From Sinohyriopsis cumingii (lineage: Eukaryota > Mollusca > Bivalvia > Unionida > Unionidae): a stretch of 64,000 bases of DNA. Each line of letters starts with the position of its first letter. Position 1 is the stretch's first letter. Made by a program: the position numbers and the translations under genes. The stretch covers positions 61,482,719 to 61,546,718 of the forward strand of contig CM068835.1 of the NCBI GenBank assembly GCA_028554795.2, read 5' to 3'. Positions 1 to 10,380 of the stretch are shown one piece after another. The notes under the pieces were generated by a model that saw nothing but the letters and a program-made list of their open reading frames with translations, made no database searches and was not told where the DNA came from.

Positions 1-560
1 AGAAGTTTTTGAACTTAATCATGTCTATATCCCCACTACATCAAATCTAGTGAATATTTTGCAAAGCATGTGTTTCAACTCCATTAAACACAACTAAAAT
101 AAATATTACAGTTATCTCTGATTATTTTGGAATTTTGTGCATATCGTTGAGTAACATAAATCACATCATTATTTTTATGCCTACCTCGAGAAAATATTCT
201 TGCTGGGTTTATTAGCTTTTCCACCATTACTTAGTCGTATACTACGAGATTATTAATATATCCATCTAATTCATATACGGACGGTTCTTCATCATTATCC
301 GTTATAAAACTAATAATGTCGTCAGCATCTTCTTTTAACAATCTTGCGTTCTCATTAAAATCTTAAAATAAAAGTACATGGTAGCATTTCTGATCCTCAG
401 CTGATGGTTTAACAAATATAATTTATCCCACTTTAGCCATCTGTTTATCAAATTAAATAATAATTGTGTCGTTCCACTTCCAGATGGGCCTGTTATAATC
501 ATTCTGATATAATTCGGTAGCGCTGGATGATGTTTTACTGGCTCATGCTTTCATGTCGTT
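1..560 (-). pseudogene. A32-like (FtsK/HerA) packaging ATPase remnant, block copy 1
   Basis: Read on the minus strand, this stretch shows the landmarks of the genome-packaging ATPase of Polinton/adintovirus-like elements. There is a P-loop GPSGSGTTQ (464-490). Further on is an acidic stretch leading to a hydrophobic Walker B-like segment (VVYD), then a GRHKNNDVIYVTQRYAQ segment near 145-200 with the glutamine (sensor) motif, and an IRDN motif. The P-loop lysine is replaced by threonine (ACG where AAG is expected), so the protein would not be active. Several frame changes and stops are present. The window begins inside or just past its 3' part. The 150 bases at the left edge align with 35185-35350, which places the gene beside PLA2 and integrase in both copies. 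Family assignment is by motif only. Confidence 0.65.
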
Positions 561-655
561 GAGAAATCAATTACATCCATATTATAAATATAAATGAATC
601 TATATTGATTACGTTGTAGAGTTAAAAATCCAACTGCTGATTTAGCCACGGTTAC

Positions 656-680
656 AAATAATAATAATAATAATAATAAT
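656..680. repeat. (AAT)n microsatellite
   Basis: About eight AAT units lie between the ATPase remnant and the PLA2 ORF. Confidence 0.9.
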
Positions 681-793
681 ACAAAAATTGGAAAAATAGC
701 ATATGGTGGTAAAAATGTGCAATATGTAACAGAAATTCTTTTTCGTTTTTACCTAAAATTCAAAGTAAGGATGTTAGTGATATTGCTACATTA

Positions 794-1132
794 ATGTCAG
801 ATATTCCAGGAACACTATGGGCTAAATACCCAGGAAAAAATAAACATCTTCCTGGATATAAATATTGTGGTCCTGGTATCCTACTTGATATCCAACTTAA
901 TAACCAAGATCAACCAAGACCTGGAGAATATTCGATAAATACAATTGATAAAGCGTGTCATATTCATGATGTTGCGTATAAAAGCAATGATTTACAAAAG
1001 AGACATATTGCAGATGTGGAATTAATTCAAGCATTTAATTCCATAAAAGATTTATCTTTTAAAGACAAATTAGCCAGATTGATAATAAAATCTGCAATGA
1101 AAGGTAAACTAGTATTCGGAGCTGGTAATTAA
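794..1132 (+). CDS. Parvovirus-type phospholipase A2 domain protein, viral origin
   Basis: The 112-codon ORF has a secreted-PLA2-like core: calcium-loop motif YCGPG (863-877) and, about 30 residues later, the catalytic HD pair in ACHIHDVAY (965-970). This arrangement is known from the VP1 unique region of parvoviruses and from some Polinton/adintovirus-like elements, where it helps the particle cross endosomal membranes. In-frame sequence upstream of the ATG (about 755-793) resembles the start of the second copy, so the true gene may begin earlier. It is the only ORF of the block still open through all its key residues. The integrase follows 20 bases downstream on the same strand. The role is inferred from the family; the residues are seen directly. 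Confidence 0.75.
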   Translation: MSDIPGTLWAKYPGKNKHLPGYKYCGPGILLDIQLNNQDQPRPGEYSINTIDKACHIHDVAYKSNDLQKRHIADVELIQAFNSIKDLSFKDKLARLIIKSAMKGKLVFGAGN

Positions 1133-1151
1133 TAAACCAATTATTACAATA

Positions 1152-2385
1152 ATGAAATCAATTTTGTATAGCCCAAGAGGATATTTGAGAGGTAGAGCCG
1201 CAGTTAGTAAACTTGCTGAAGCAGCACATATTACACGTTCTGCTGCTGAAAAATGGTTCTCAAGAGCGGCAATATGGCAAATGCATTCACTACCACATAA
1301 ACAAATTAAACATGCTCATTTTGATGTTCATCAGGCAGATATTTCATTTTTACCATATGATACTATCAAATTGGTAGACGTCAAATAACATTCAAATACG
1401 CGTTTACTGTCGTTGACGTTGCAAATAGGGGCCCCGAGTGGCCGAGTGGTCTAAAGCGTTCGCCGTTACGGATCACTGCCATCTCACCTCTGTCTGCGCC
1501 GGTTCGAGTCTCAGATTCAGCCAATGTAGATATGTGAGAAAGCATGCCAGTAGCTTCTCGTGGGTCGGTGGTTCTTTCCGGGGTTTTCCCGGGTTCTTCC
1601 TCCACCGTTAATACTGGCCGCCATATATAGCCTATCGTGTGCTGAAAAATGGCGTTAAACCCCACAACAACAACAACAACAACAACAACGTTGCAAATAG
1701 ATATAAAGAAGCAGAACCACTATAAACAAAAACAGCTGCTGAAGTTGTATATGCTTTTGAACGAATTTATCAACGAGAACCCTTACGAGGGCCACAACTA
1801 TTAAAAGTTGATCATGGCAAAGAATGTATTGGTCTAGTATCATCTCTGATGAAAAAGCATAATGTCGAAACCATACGTGGACATGCTTCAAGTCATCGTA
1901 ATCAGTCAATTGTTGAACTATTTAATCGAACGCTTGCTGAGCGGTTATTTGGATATCAGTACGCGAAGTAAATAATTCAGAAAGATACGAGATCTCCTGA
2001 ATGGGTCGTAAGATTAGCGAGTGTGATAACTGCATTAACTAATGCAATTACTCAAACAACGTCTATGAAACCCATTAATGCAATTACAAAAAAAAAAACA
2101 TATTCCAATACAACGACACGATTTTTCAAAACAATCAGTATTAGGTAATGTTACTCATAGGTATTTATATAAACCCTGTGAACTTGAAGGCGGTAAAAAA
2201 CGAGCGACTGATCCTATTTGGAGTGTAACAGCACAAAAGTTTCTAGCGTGGTAAGATCCATGGGTAGACCCATAATCTACAGATTAGATTTAACTGCTCA
2301 ATTTGTATCTGTACGTGAACAATTACAAATAATTCCTGATGACACACATTTACCACAGCATTCACCTTAATAAACGAGCGCCTCG
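1152..2385 (+). pseudogene. Retrovirus-type (rve) integrase of Polinton/adintovirus class, SINE-interrupted
   Basis: The N-terminal part (1152-1388) contains YSPRGYLRGRAAV, a helix-rich DNA-binding region and the first catalytic aspartate in HQAD (1338-1340). After an interruption the frame resumes near 1690. The second aspartate is in KVDHG (1810-1812) and the glutamate in SIVELFNRTLAERLFG (1915-1917), 34 residues apart, as expected for a DDE integrase. The C-terminal region runs on to about 2385 through stops and frameshifts. The enzyme would have joined the element's ends to host DNA. Breaks seen are a frameshift near 1385, a SINE inserted after the codons VVDVAN, and a TAA about 1971. The order PLA2-integrase recurs at 35.5-36.6 kb. 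Confidence 0.8.
1429..1687 (+). mobile_element. SINE family 1 (tRNA-derived, CAA tail), full-length, in integrase
   Basis: It begins with a tRNA-like head in which an A-box-like segment GTGGCCGAGTGG and a B-box-like GGTTCGAGTCT can be read. An unrelated body follows, ending in ACCCCACAACAACAAC repeats. The element is flanked by a direct repeat ACGTTGCAAATAG (1416-1428 and 1688-1700), a target-site duplication. The second block copy at about 35.9 kb has the uninterrupted target. Its long antisense ORF (1381-1665) is a chance frame of the SINE. Related copies lie at 38.4, 47.9, 50.0, 52.8 and 56.3 kb. Confidence 0.9.
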
Positions 2386-2389
2386 ATAT

Positions 2390-5300
2390 CAATTACATTC
2401 AAGACAGGTCAGCGTTACATTTTTGCGTGTATGACCCAACTTACTATTAATTCTGTCTACGGTAAATGATCTTGGATGATTAAGCATATTACTCCACAAC
2501 GTTACTGTATTACAGCTCGTACAATAATTGTTCTTAGCTGTTCTGTCAGCATCTTTATAAATTCAACATCAAGGTCAAAGTCGTGCTTAATTTGTTTATC
2601 ATAACTTTAATAACTAACTATTATGTTTTATTATATCATTGTCAATAACATCATCTTTGGTTTTTGTAAAGTCCATGACAAACCTCCCCAATTGAGATAA
2701 TTTTAACTCTAGACACTACGAGGTAAACTAAATTTGACCATTCGATACGAACATTGATGTTCCAAACTCGCGTATCGGAAATAGTAAACCCCTGAGATGA
2801 GTGTATTGTCATCGCGTATCCTATCGTTCACGGAGACTAGTCAATTTGTAGCGCATCTTCATCAACATTGATAGGAACCAAAACAATATCATTTAGTACA
2901 AAATTTTGTTTTTCTGACGATCCTTGAATATCAACGTCGATATTCTGCCGTCGTGTATCAATCGGTCGGTAACATAATGGTACTCGTAGATTTGAAAACC
3001 TTTCTTTATGTAACATAAATAATTGTTGTTGAATTGTATCAGGAACTATATTTCTACTCGCAACTATCAAATCATTTGGTCTCCACAAATTCCAAAAATT
3101 GTTAATATGGGTTTCTGGAATTATTTCACGCATTATTTCACACTGACATTCATTCGGTTGTAGTCTGATTAATTTCTTAAACTCTCCTAAATCTGGATCA
3201 AGTGCTCTGTGATCATAATTTATTTTTTTCATAAAAATCAACAAAATTCTTTAACCATTTATGTGGAGACAATCCGACAAAAGGTGACGGTGGACCATGA
3301 GCGCCACATATTATTACAGCAGTATTTTTTTTAAATAACCCTTCAAAAAACATGTTTAATGTTTCTAACGACACTGTACATATTTCATCTCAAACAATAA
3401 TCTTTCGAATGTATTTTTCGCCTATTCGATCAGGAGTCCATTCATCTCCTTTCCATCGAAAGATTTTATGATAAGTACATTATTTCGTATTTTTTTCTCT
3501 CATTTCTCGTGCGAATCTGTGTGTAGTGGTTAAAACGACCATATCAAAGTTCCGAAATGGTTCAATCACACGAGTTGTTTTACCAGAATCTCTTGTTCCC
3601 TTAAGATAAACTGTTTTATGTCCAGCTACGGGATCATACACTGACGGTGCTGATGACAATTTTGATATTTGATTATTTTTTAAGATAAATACCTTTGATT
3701 TCAACGTCGTCGGATTCAGAATAATCAAGTTTGTTTTCATGTTTTATTCTCCATTCGCCCTATGATGCACAAGTGCCGATATTTAATTTTTCCAACAATC
3801 CTGAAAAATTTATATTGATATAAAACGTATCCATAGCAATTCTGACAGAAAATTTAGAAATCCTATTTATCATCGATCATAGTTATATCGAAACGTACGC
3901 GATCATTGAAGATCTTAAATGAGTACACTTCGGTGACTCGCCATCCATATAACTTACAATTGTACTTAATTTGGTTCCGGCCGATACATTATCATTGCTT
4001 AGACTTATAAATGTATTTGTTTTCGTTGTATCGGTAATTATAAAATCTAACTAAGAATCGTCTATAACAAATCTTGTACAATGTGATATGCCATATGATC
4101 CTCGTTGGGTGAATTTACCGATAATTTTTCTGCCGAGATCTTCTCCAATTTTATTTTTGTAATCAGTTATATCAGGATTTTTATCATGACACTGTTTCTT
4201 TTGTTGTGGTAACCAAACTTCTTTCCGCAAACGGTATGATATAATTGCTTAACTTATTGTCAGAATATTGTATCTTTTGTCACCCACATATTTCTTCTGA
4301 AAAATATTTGCCAAACCAGACATAACAAATTGGATAAAGATTTTCAGCAAACTTAAATGACTCGATACAAGCGAATCCAGTCTGGTTCAAATCCGGTAAT
4401 GGTCCGTTTATCGATACTCTGGCTATTTCGTGTGGGGTGACCAAACTTTTCAAAAATATACAGAACACTCTCCCATTCCAAGAAAACGTCTGGGATAACA
4501 TGTAACCATATCAACCGAGATAAATCTCTGTGATAGTATTTACTGTTCCACAATCCACCTTGTCCTTATTCGACACAACTCAATATTACATCATCGAGAA
4601 AATCAAACCGAGTTGGTTTCAACAAATTTTGTCTCTAGCAAAATGAGCCGCAACTGACGGAATCTTAAAACAATTACTGAATAATTGTTCCGCATCATTG
4701 GTATATTTTTATTCAAGATATTTTCATTTCTTCGCGGAGAGATTCTTTGCGATCAATAACGCCATTTGGTCGTACAAACAGATCATAGTTTCCAATATGA
4801 AAACTTTGAAATTATCATAATGAAAAAGGATCGTTTTCACTTATTTCAATAATAAAAACCGAATATATCTCCTTGGTAAATGACAATTCGATTTCATGGA
4901 AATATTGTTACTGCATTAGTCCACGCATGCGTATTATGCAAAATAATTTCAATCGAAGCTCCTTTTGATTTATATTTTGATTCAAACAAAATCTTTCCTC
5001 TAATCGTTTTTATTATTGTTTTCTTTCCTAGCTCAGCGTCATTTTTGACAGACGCTCCGGTATCTTTAACTATGTCTTCCCACTCGTTTATAACATTACG
5101 TCTTTTATGTGTTAGACCGTTTCCACGAATCGAAACGGTTACTCGTTAGTCTTGAAAATTTAATTGGTTTTAAATTATTAACGCTGGGTTTATCATTTAT
5201 CGGATAACTGCTGTTACAGTTCTTTCATAATACAGTTTGTCAATACCAGTCAACATTCCTTGTTTGGAATTTTGAATGAGTATGGTACATTTGTTATTAT

Positions 5301-5665
5301 GAAGGACAAGATCATATTTGTCACGGATAATCCAGGTTGTATTGTCTGTTTCTGCTAATACAACAAACTTTACTCTGAAAATTATCTTCGATTATCGATT
5401 GTCAAGATAATTACTGATGGTCGCCGCTCATTGCTCGTTCATTGTAGCATCGACACCTTCGTCATTGTGTATGATTTTGAATGTTGACCACACATGAGAT
5501 GCACCATCTTTGTTTAATTCTTTCTTGGTGTCATGAATTTGTATTAATCAAGGTTTTATTCTTCCGCTCAACCAGAGCTTTCGTCAGTAAGTCAGGGTAT
5601 ATTCTGTCAAGATCAAATATATCTTTAGCAGGTTTAATTTTTGATAATCTCTCGAATTCATCCAT
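2390..5665 (-). pseudogene. Large SF1 helicase with HNH-like C-terminus, block copy 1
   Basis: Read from 5665 downward, the gene starts MDEFERLSKIKPAK. It continues through a long N-terminal region of unknown function (about 5650-3750), then a superfamily 1 helicase. The helicase has Walker A GTRDSGKTT (about 3567-3605), motif Ia VLTTTHRFA, Walker B region IIV-stop-DEICT (stop at 3390-3392), and a C-terminal motif TIHSSQG (2789-2809) followed by YLVVSRV. At the 3' end, about 2400-2600, a cysteine pair and FTVDRINSKLGHTRKN plus CLEC look like an HNH nuclease module. Full length would be about 1,050 codons. It is broken by many frameshifts and stops. SF1 motifs of this kind occur in Pif1/RecD-like and viral helicases; a role in element replication is inferred. 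Confidence 0.65.
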
Positions 5666-5699
5666 ATTATAATTAAGACAAATATTTAAATTGAAATAT

Positions 5700-6960
5700 A
5701 TCTAAATAATGATTCAAACATAGGACAAATGCAAGTAATTAATGATAGGTTCTTCTTGTAACAAAGCCTGCGTAAAAGAATTCTGCGGCCATCATTGATT
5801 GATATCTAGGACCAAAACCGTGTTTAAGATGCCGTGTTGGAGTTAGAGGAGAAACGATGCTATCGTTCAATGGGGTGGTAAAACAATACAGAGAACTGAA
5901 AAGATATACAGCTGGCAAATATTTGACATTCGTAGGAGCTCAATAAAAATCATGTTAAATTATGGGTAAGAGAGATATTTGTCAAGCTAAGCTATCTCCG
6001 GTAGGGTAATTAAGTAGTTACCTTTACTATATTTACACACTATTTATTTTATTTGTATTGTCCAATTACTAACATATATATATATATATACATTGCTTTT
6101 TCTCCAGTCACGAGAAAATCGAGAGAGAATAATTATTTTTCTCCGTATTTAGGTAGTCTAAATCAAATTGTTATTTAAGGGAGATAACTCTTGCTTCCTT
6201 GACATATTAATTTGGCAGTTACCTCCCTTTCATTATGTCACTGACCTAAAGGAAGGAGAGATAATTTTGTTATATATGGATGTCCGTAGATCGTAATTCA
6301 ATTTATCATGGTAATTGCTTAATTTATTAATCATCAACGTCATAATTAATGTCAGTGAAGTAACATAATTGTAAAATAGTTAAAATTAGTAGAAGGATAA
6401 TTTATGGTTTCTAACATGTAAACGAAATCAAGGCCGAGGAACACGCGGTTACATCTACTGTAAATATGTACAACAACGCTATTTTAGAGATTTAACACGG
6501 AAATATATTTATTTTTCAAAACTGAATGCTTAAATGTTGGATTTTCATACTCGAGGTCAGGCGTGACTGACAACTATCGACGGTGGCAATATAATTGCGA
6601 TTTTTCTATATATGACGTGAATGTTCTTTCGCACTTTCACCGGGTTGATTATCGTGTGTGAGTACATGCAAAAATATGCTGGATGTAGAGAAGGCACCGG
6701 TGTGTGTATTGTGATTGTACATAGGTTGATGCTCTCTGAATCTGTTAGAATGTCGTTGGCAATCTAGGGATTTAAAATGAGGTTTTATTGTATATTTTGT
6801 GCCCTCTGAATCTGCTTGAACGTCGTTTGGCACTCAATCGCTTTAAATCCTGGTTGTCTTGTGTAATTTCGTGCCCTCTCAATCTACTATAATTTCTTTT
6901 TTTTCAATCTACGGTTTCAAATGGATTTTGTGTGGTGTAATGTTGTGTAAATATTTTTAA
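5700..6960. other. AT-rich spacer with one short coding-like fragment
   Basis: No convincing gene spans this stretch. It holds a short (TA)n run (about 6070-6090) and, near 5745-5895, a minus-strand coding-like fragment described separately. ORFs around 6600-6830 have no recognisable content. Confidence 0.5.
5745..5895 (-). pseudogene. Unidentified conserved-looking protein fragment
   Basis: On the minus strand one frame stays open for about 45 codons and reads in part LKHGFGPRYQSMMAAEFFYA. It lies just beyond the start of the helicase gene, on the same strand, so it may be the next gene of the viral element. I see no zinc ligands or catalytic motif that would name it. Confidence 0.3.
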
Positions 6961-6985
6961 TTTTAATTGAAAAGTAAACTATATA

Positions 6986-7424
6986 ATGAATTACGAAAAT
7001 ATTAATGATCTTATTTCTGCAATAAAGAAGAAAAACAAATGACTGCATTAAACTTCAACACGTTCCAGAAAAAAATTATTTTTGATTTTGAATCACTGCT
7101 ATCAGAGTATAGGTCTAAAAAGATTATGCAACAAGCTATGTTCCAATCTTTGGCAGCTGTAAAAGATACAGAAGTTAGCAACTGTGTATCCCTCCCATGT
7201 GTGATACAATAGATTAGATCAGAATTATCTGAGGAATACGAAACAGAGAATTGTTAGCACGCGCGTGAGACATTTGAAAAAGTTTGTCTGATCGTGAAAA
7301 TGAGAATAGTGAAGAAAATTTCCAAAGTAGTGAAAGTGAAGACAGTAAAGAGGATTTTGAAAGTGTTGACAACTTCATTGATGAAAATAAAGTTCCGGCA
7401 ATATCGTGGTTGATTATCATCTGA
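6986..7424 (+). pseudogene. Small unidentified gene with acidic tail, frameshifted
   Basis: Plus-strand pieces begin at an ATG (6986) and continue through a lysine-rich segment and one containing FNTFQKKIIFDFESLLSEYR. Near 7280-7400 a different frame encodes a strongly acidic Ser/Glu/Asp-rich tail (SSESEDSKEDFESVDNF). At least two frame changes and a stop separate the pieces. The composition, not motif identity, suggests former coding. It lies between the helicase and the virion-like genes and could belong to the viral element. Function is unknown. Confidence 0.35.
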
Positions 7425-7439
7425 CTTTTATTCTACCTG

Positions 7440-8150
7440 AGAAATAAAAAACTCTATCTGTAATTTTTTATATTTTTAGATAATTGTTTAATGTAGGAAT
7501 ATGTATAATTCACAATATGATCTCTATCACACGTGATCATTAAAATATTTTCTCGCCGCAGTTGATTTTATTGTTCCTGCGTCAATAAAACTTCTTCGTT
7601 GCCGTATTCATCAATAATTTTATCAACACTAAATTGTTATGTCTTGACTGGAGTCTGTCTCATTATTGTCCTATGAAACTCTCACATGTTGGTACATTAT
7701 ATAATATACCTCTTAATTAAATAATTAATTGTAAGACACTCTGCAAAAATATCTTAATGATAAAAAAAATTTTTACGGACAATAATTGTATTATAATAAT
7801 TTTGTAATTGTTCTAAAATGTTATATTTTCTGAATTTTGTTATAATGTCTTATTTTTGCATAAACATTAGTGAAACGTTTTATCACGTTTTTTTGTTATA
7901 TTTGTCCAGGAAAACATCAGATTTCGCAACCTTTGAAGGTGAAAACCCCAGCGGTTCTCTAATTGATTTTGACCATTTTTAGATACATTCTCTTTATTTG
8001 AAAGCAGTCAAAAAACTGACAAAAACACATGAAAAACATCATTTTATGTGTGCTTTACATAAATTTATCGATACATCACCTTAAAGAATTGCGAAAACTG
8101 ATAAAATGTCTTCGACAGTTTAAAAAAATCAATAATGTTGTCATCAGAAT
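7440..8150. other. AT-rich stretch without recognised content
   Basis: Very AT-rich with short homopolymer runs. No supported ORF on either strand. Confidence 0.6.
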
Positions 8151-8154
8151 AAAA

Positions 8155-8595
8155 TCAAATTGATTTCACGCTGATGTTGAAAATCGTTAAGATATTACAT
8201 CTAAAATTTATATTTAAAATTTCTCCACGCATGTCTGTTAAGTGTCCGATTTGGTTAGTAAGTTTGATATTTCTTGTTGATAATAAATTATTATAACATC
8301 GTAGATAATCAGGATTAATATGTTCTTGTACAATCGAATATCCAGGGGAAACTTGCGGAGTAAATGTATATAAAATAAGACCTTGCTGAGCCTGATTTGA
8401 TTTTGCAATATCTATTCGATAGATGTCATCAATTACATTTCATACAAGATTGACTGCAATAGGTGGAATTATATTAACCATTCCTGGTGAAATTTGACGC
8501 CCGCCACCCTATGGATCATTGTTATGTCTTAGAAGAGATGCTGGTGGGGCTATTTTTCTCCCTAACTCGAGCATTTTGGGAAAAGTTTCACTCAT
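8155..8595 (-). pseudogene. Viral-element gene of unknown function, two in-frame stops
   Basis: From an ATG at 8595 one frame continues for 147 codons to a TGA at 8155. Only two premature stops interrupt it, a TAG in the sequence DP-stop-GGGRQISPG and a TGA after AVNL(V). There is no frameshift. Readable parts include MSETFPKMLELGRK, LYTFTPQVSPGY and NQIGHLTDMRG. No family is recognised. It is the last gene of a minus-strand series (11.8 to 8.2 kb) that looks like the virion gene cluster of a Polinton-like element. The near-intact frame makes former coding likely. Confidence 0.5.
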
Positions 8596-8619
8596 AATTT
8601 TTGTTTAGTTATTTTTATT

Positions 8620-9565
8620 ACATGTTGGTACTACAAATGTAAAATCATCAGGTCCTTCATATTCTTTTTCTGTTTTTTTTTATATAATGCATCATAAATA
8701 GTTTTCTAGAGCGATGGAAAATAGCTTGGTAAATACGTCCTTAATGAAAGTGTCATTAACATGATTACAATCTGATTCTAATTGACTTAGATCTTGCATT
8801 GTTTCAATGGTTTTTTGTTTTATATCATCTTTATAATCTTGTGATAACGACAAAAACAGATTTTTATTTTGTTGATTGATTGATGGACCTCAAATTTAAT
8901 GGGGTCGGAATACATTTTATAAACGCCTAAGAATCTTATTTGGCCACTAAAGCATACATTTTATGTACACCATCAGTTTCATTCCATGGGAAAATATTAT
9001 ATTTTTGGAGTTATACATTTTTTCTCATCTGTGATAAAATCAGCAGTTTTGGTTCTGGTGGTCCATGATAATCTGTTGGAATTTCTGGCCAACCCAAAAT
9101 AGATATGATTGATGATTGTTAAATATCTACAACGTAATCTGGAGAATATATTTTACTTGGAGCTGATGACGTTGGTTCGTAAACTAAAATAGCTACTTTT
9201 GCTTCTTTTCCCGTTATGGATTTTATTTTGCGTTGAAATTCATCATTGATATGTTAGATTGGATAATTTCCTGAAGTAATAGAAACAATTTGGCAATCGG
9301 GAGTTCCATCATCTTTAGTTGTATTTGCAAATACAAGCGAATTATTCGTCTGTAATCCACTAAATGATTTTGATCTGATATTTGGCAAGCTGCAATATAT
9401 TTGTAATTTTGCCAGTGCGATTTCTTTCACTCTAATTGCAGTTGGAAAGTTAACACTAAATTCTGGATTAGTTGTGCTTACAGATATCATCGTGGGTTTT
9501 GACGGAGTCGTGTTAGTTACGATTTGCTGAAGTAGCCCACTTGGCGATATCAGTTGAGTTGACAT
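8620..9565 (-). pseudogene. Putative virion-associated protein of Polinton-like element
   Basis: The first 103 codons from 9565 (MSTQLISPSG...) are open to 9254. Coding-like text then continues in other frames to about 8620, including GKEAKVAILVYEPTSSAPS and ILGWPEIPTDYHGPPEP. The N-terminal part has the pattern of a beta-rich domain: VSTTNPEFSVNF, then EIALAKLQIYCSLPNI, then paired asparagines and a short TSGNYPI turn. I associate this pattern, from memory, with short conserved ORFs of Polinton-like elements in aquatic invertebrates. A capsid-associated role is inference. Its start overlaps the preceding gene's reading frame. Confidence 0.45.
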
Positions 9566-9938
9566 TGTTATTGAAATCTTGATTTTCTAAATCAATCACT
9601 GTGATTGGTTCTATGTAGATTTTGATCATCTCCGTGAACTCAAAATCTGATATTTTTTCATCACCAAGGTTCGTTGATAACAACGAGGATAATTTGGAAT
9701 GTGCTAGCTTTGCTGTATGTACTTTTATTATGTAATCATGTACTTTTGCATTTCTGCACGTACATATTTTGTTTGCAACGATACTAAGAATACCATCAAT
9801 CGTTGTTGCAGTTGAAAGACAAATTGTTTTTACTTCTGTTGCCATCGTTGTTATTGTTGATAATAACACGCCGGTTCCAGCAATAGCAACAGACGCTGAA
9901 AAACAATTATATGAACGATAACTACACGTCTGCGACAT
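9513..9938 (-). pseudogene. Small membrane protein of Polinton-like element
   Basis: The ORF starts MSQTCSYRSYNCFSASVAIA. It has a hydrophobic, Ala/Thr/Ile-rich N-terminal half consistent with one or two membrane segments. A helical region follows (AKLAHSKLSSLLSTNLGDEK, then ISDFEFTEMI). The pattern 'KL-x-SxxSxAL-x-DG-IxDxEF' is one I recall from uncharacterised proteins in invertebrate mobile elements. Near 9565 the frame probably runs past the natural end, because the next gene begins there in another frame. Function is unknown; a virion or membrane role is a guess from position and composition. Confidence 0.4.
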
Positions 9939-10069
9939 GGCTTTTTTTTACTACATTCTCGTCAACGGTATTTTTAAATTTTGTTTGCCATTCACGTGCT
10001 TGATTATATCTATAATGTTGCGCTGCAACATCACGTTGAATACTCATTATATATTAATTAGGTCGGAAT

Positions 10070-10380
10070 TTAGCTACTAATTCAAGGCACCAATAATAAA
10101 TCCAGCTGAGCATTTTTCTTCTCCAGGTTCCACATAAAATGTTACCTCGTCGTTGTGATCTAACATCACTAACATTGTTCCTTCTGACGAAAAACGACTT
10201 GAAATCGTTGTAGATATTATAAATGCTACAACACAGATCACCGAGAGCCTGTATATGCCGGTAAACTCAGCACAATGTTTAATGGTCTTATTGAGTGGTG
10301 GCTATAAGGCTTGGTCAGACGCTAATGTGTATACCATGCTATTAATTTGCTTGTGGGGAATTTTAGTCAGATTAAATGTT
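10070..10380. other. Degenerate spacer within virion-like cluster
   Basis: Short minus-strand fragments only; no frame stays open long enough to call. Confidence 0.4.

Noticed and set aside
1381..1665. 94-codon minus ORF resembling those at 52709-52942 and 56268-56657
   Set aside because: All three are the antisense frame of SINE family 1 and are explained by the repeat.
5745..5895. BIR (inhibitor-of-apoptosis) domain
   Set aside because: The MAAEFFYAGF text only loosely resembles a BIR core, and no zinc-binding Cys/His residues follow.
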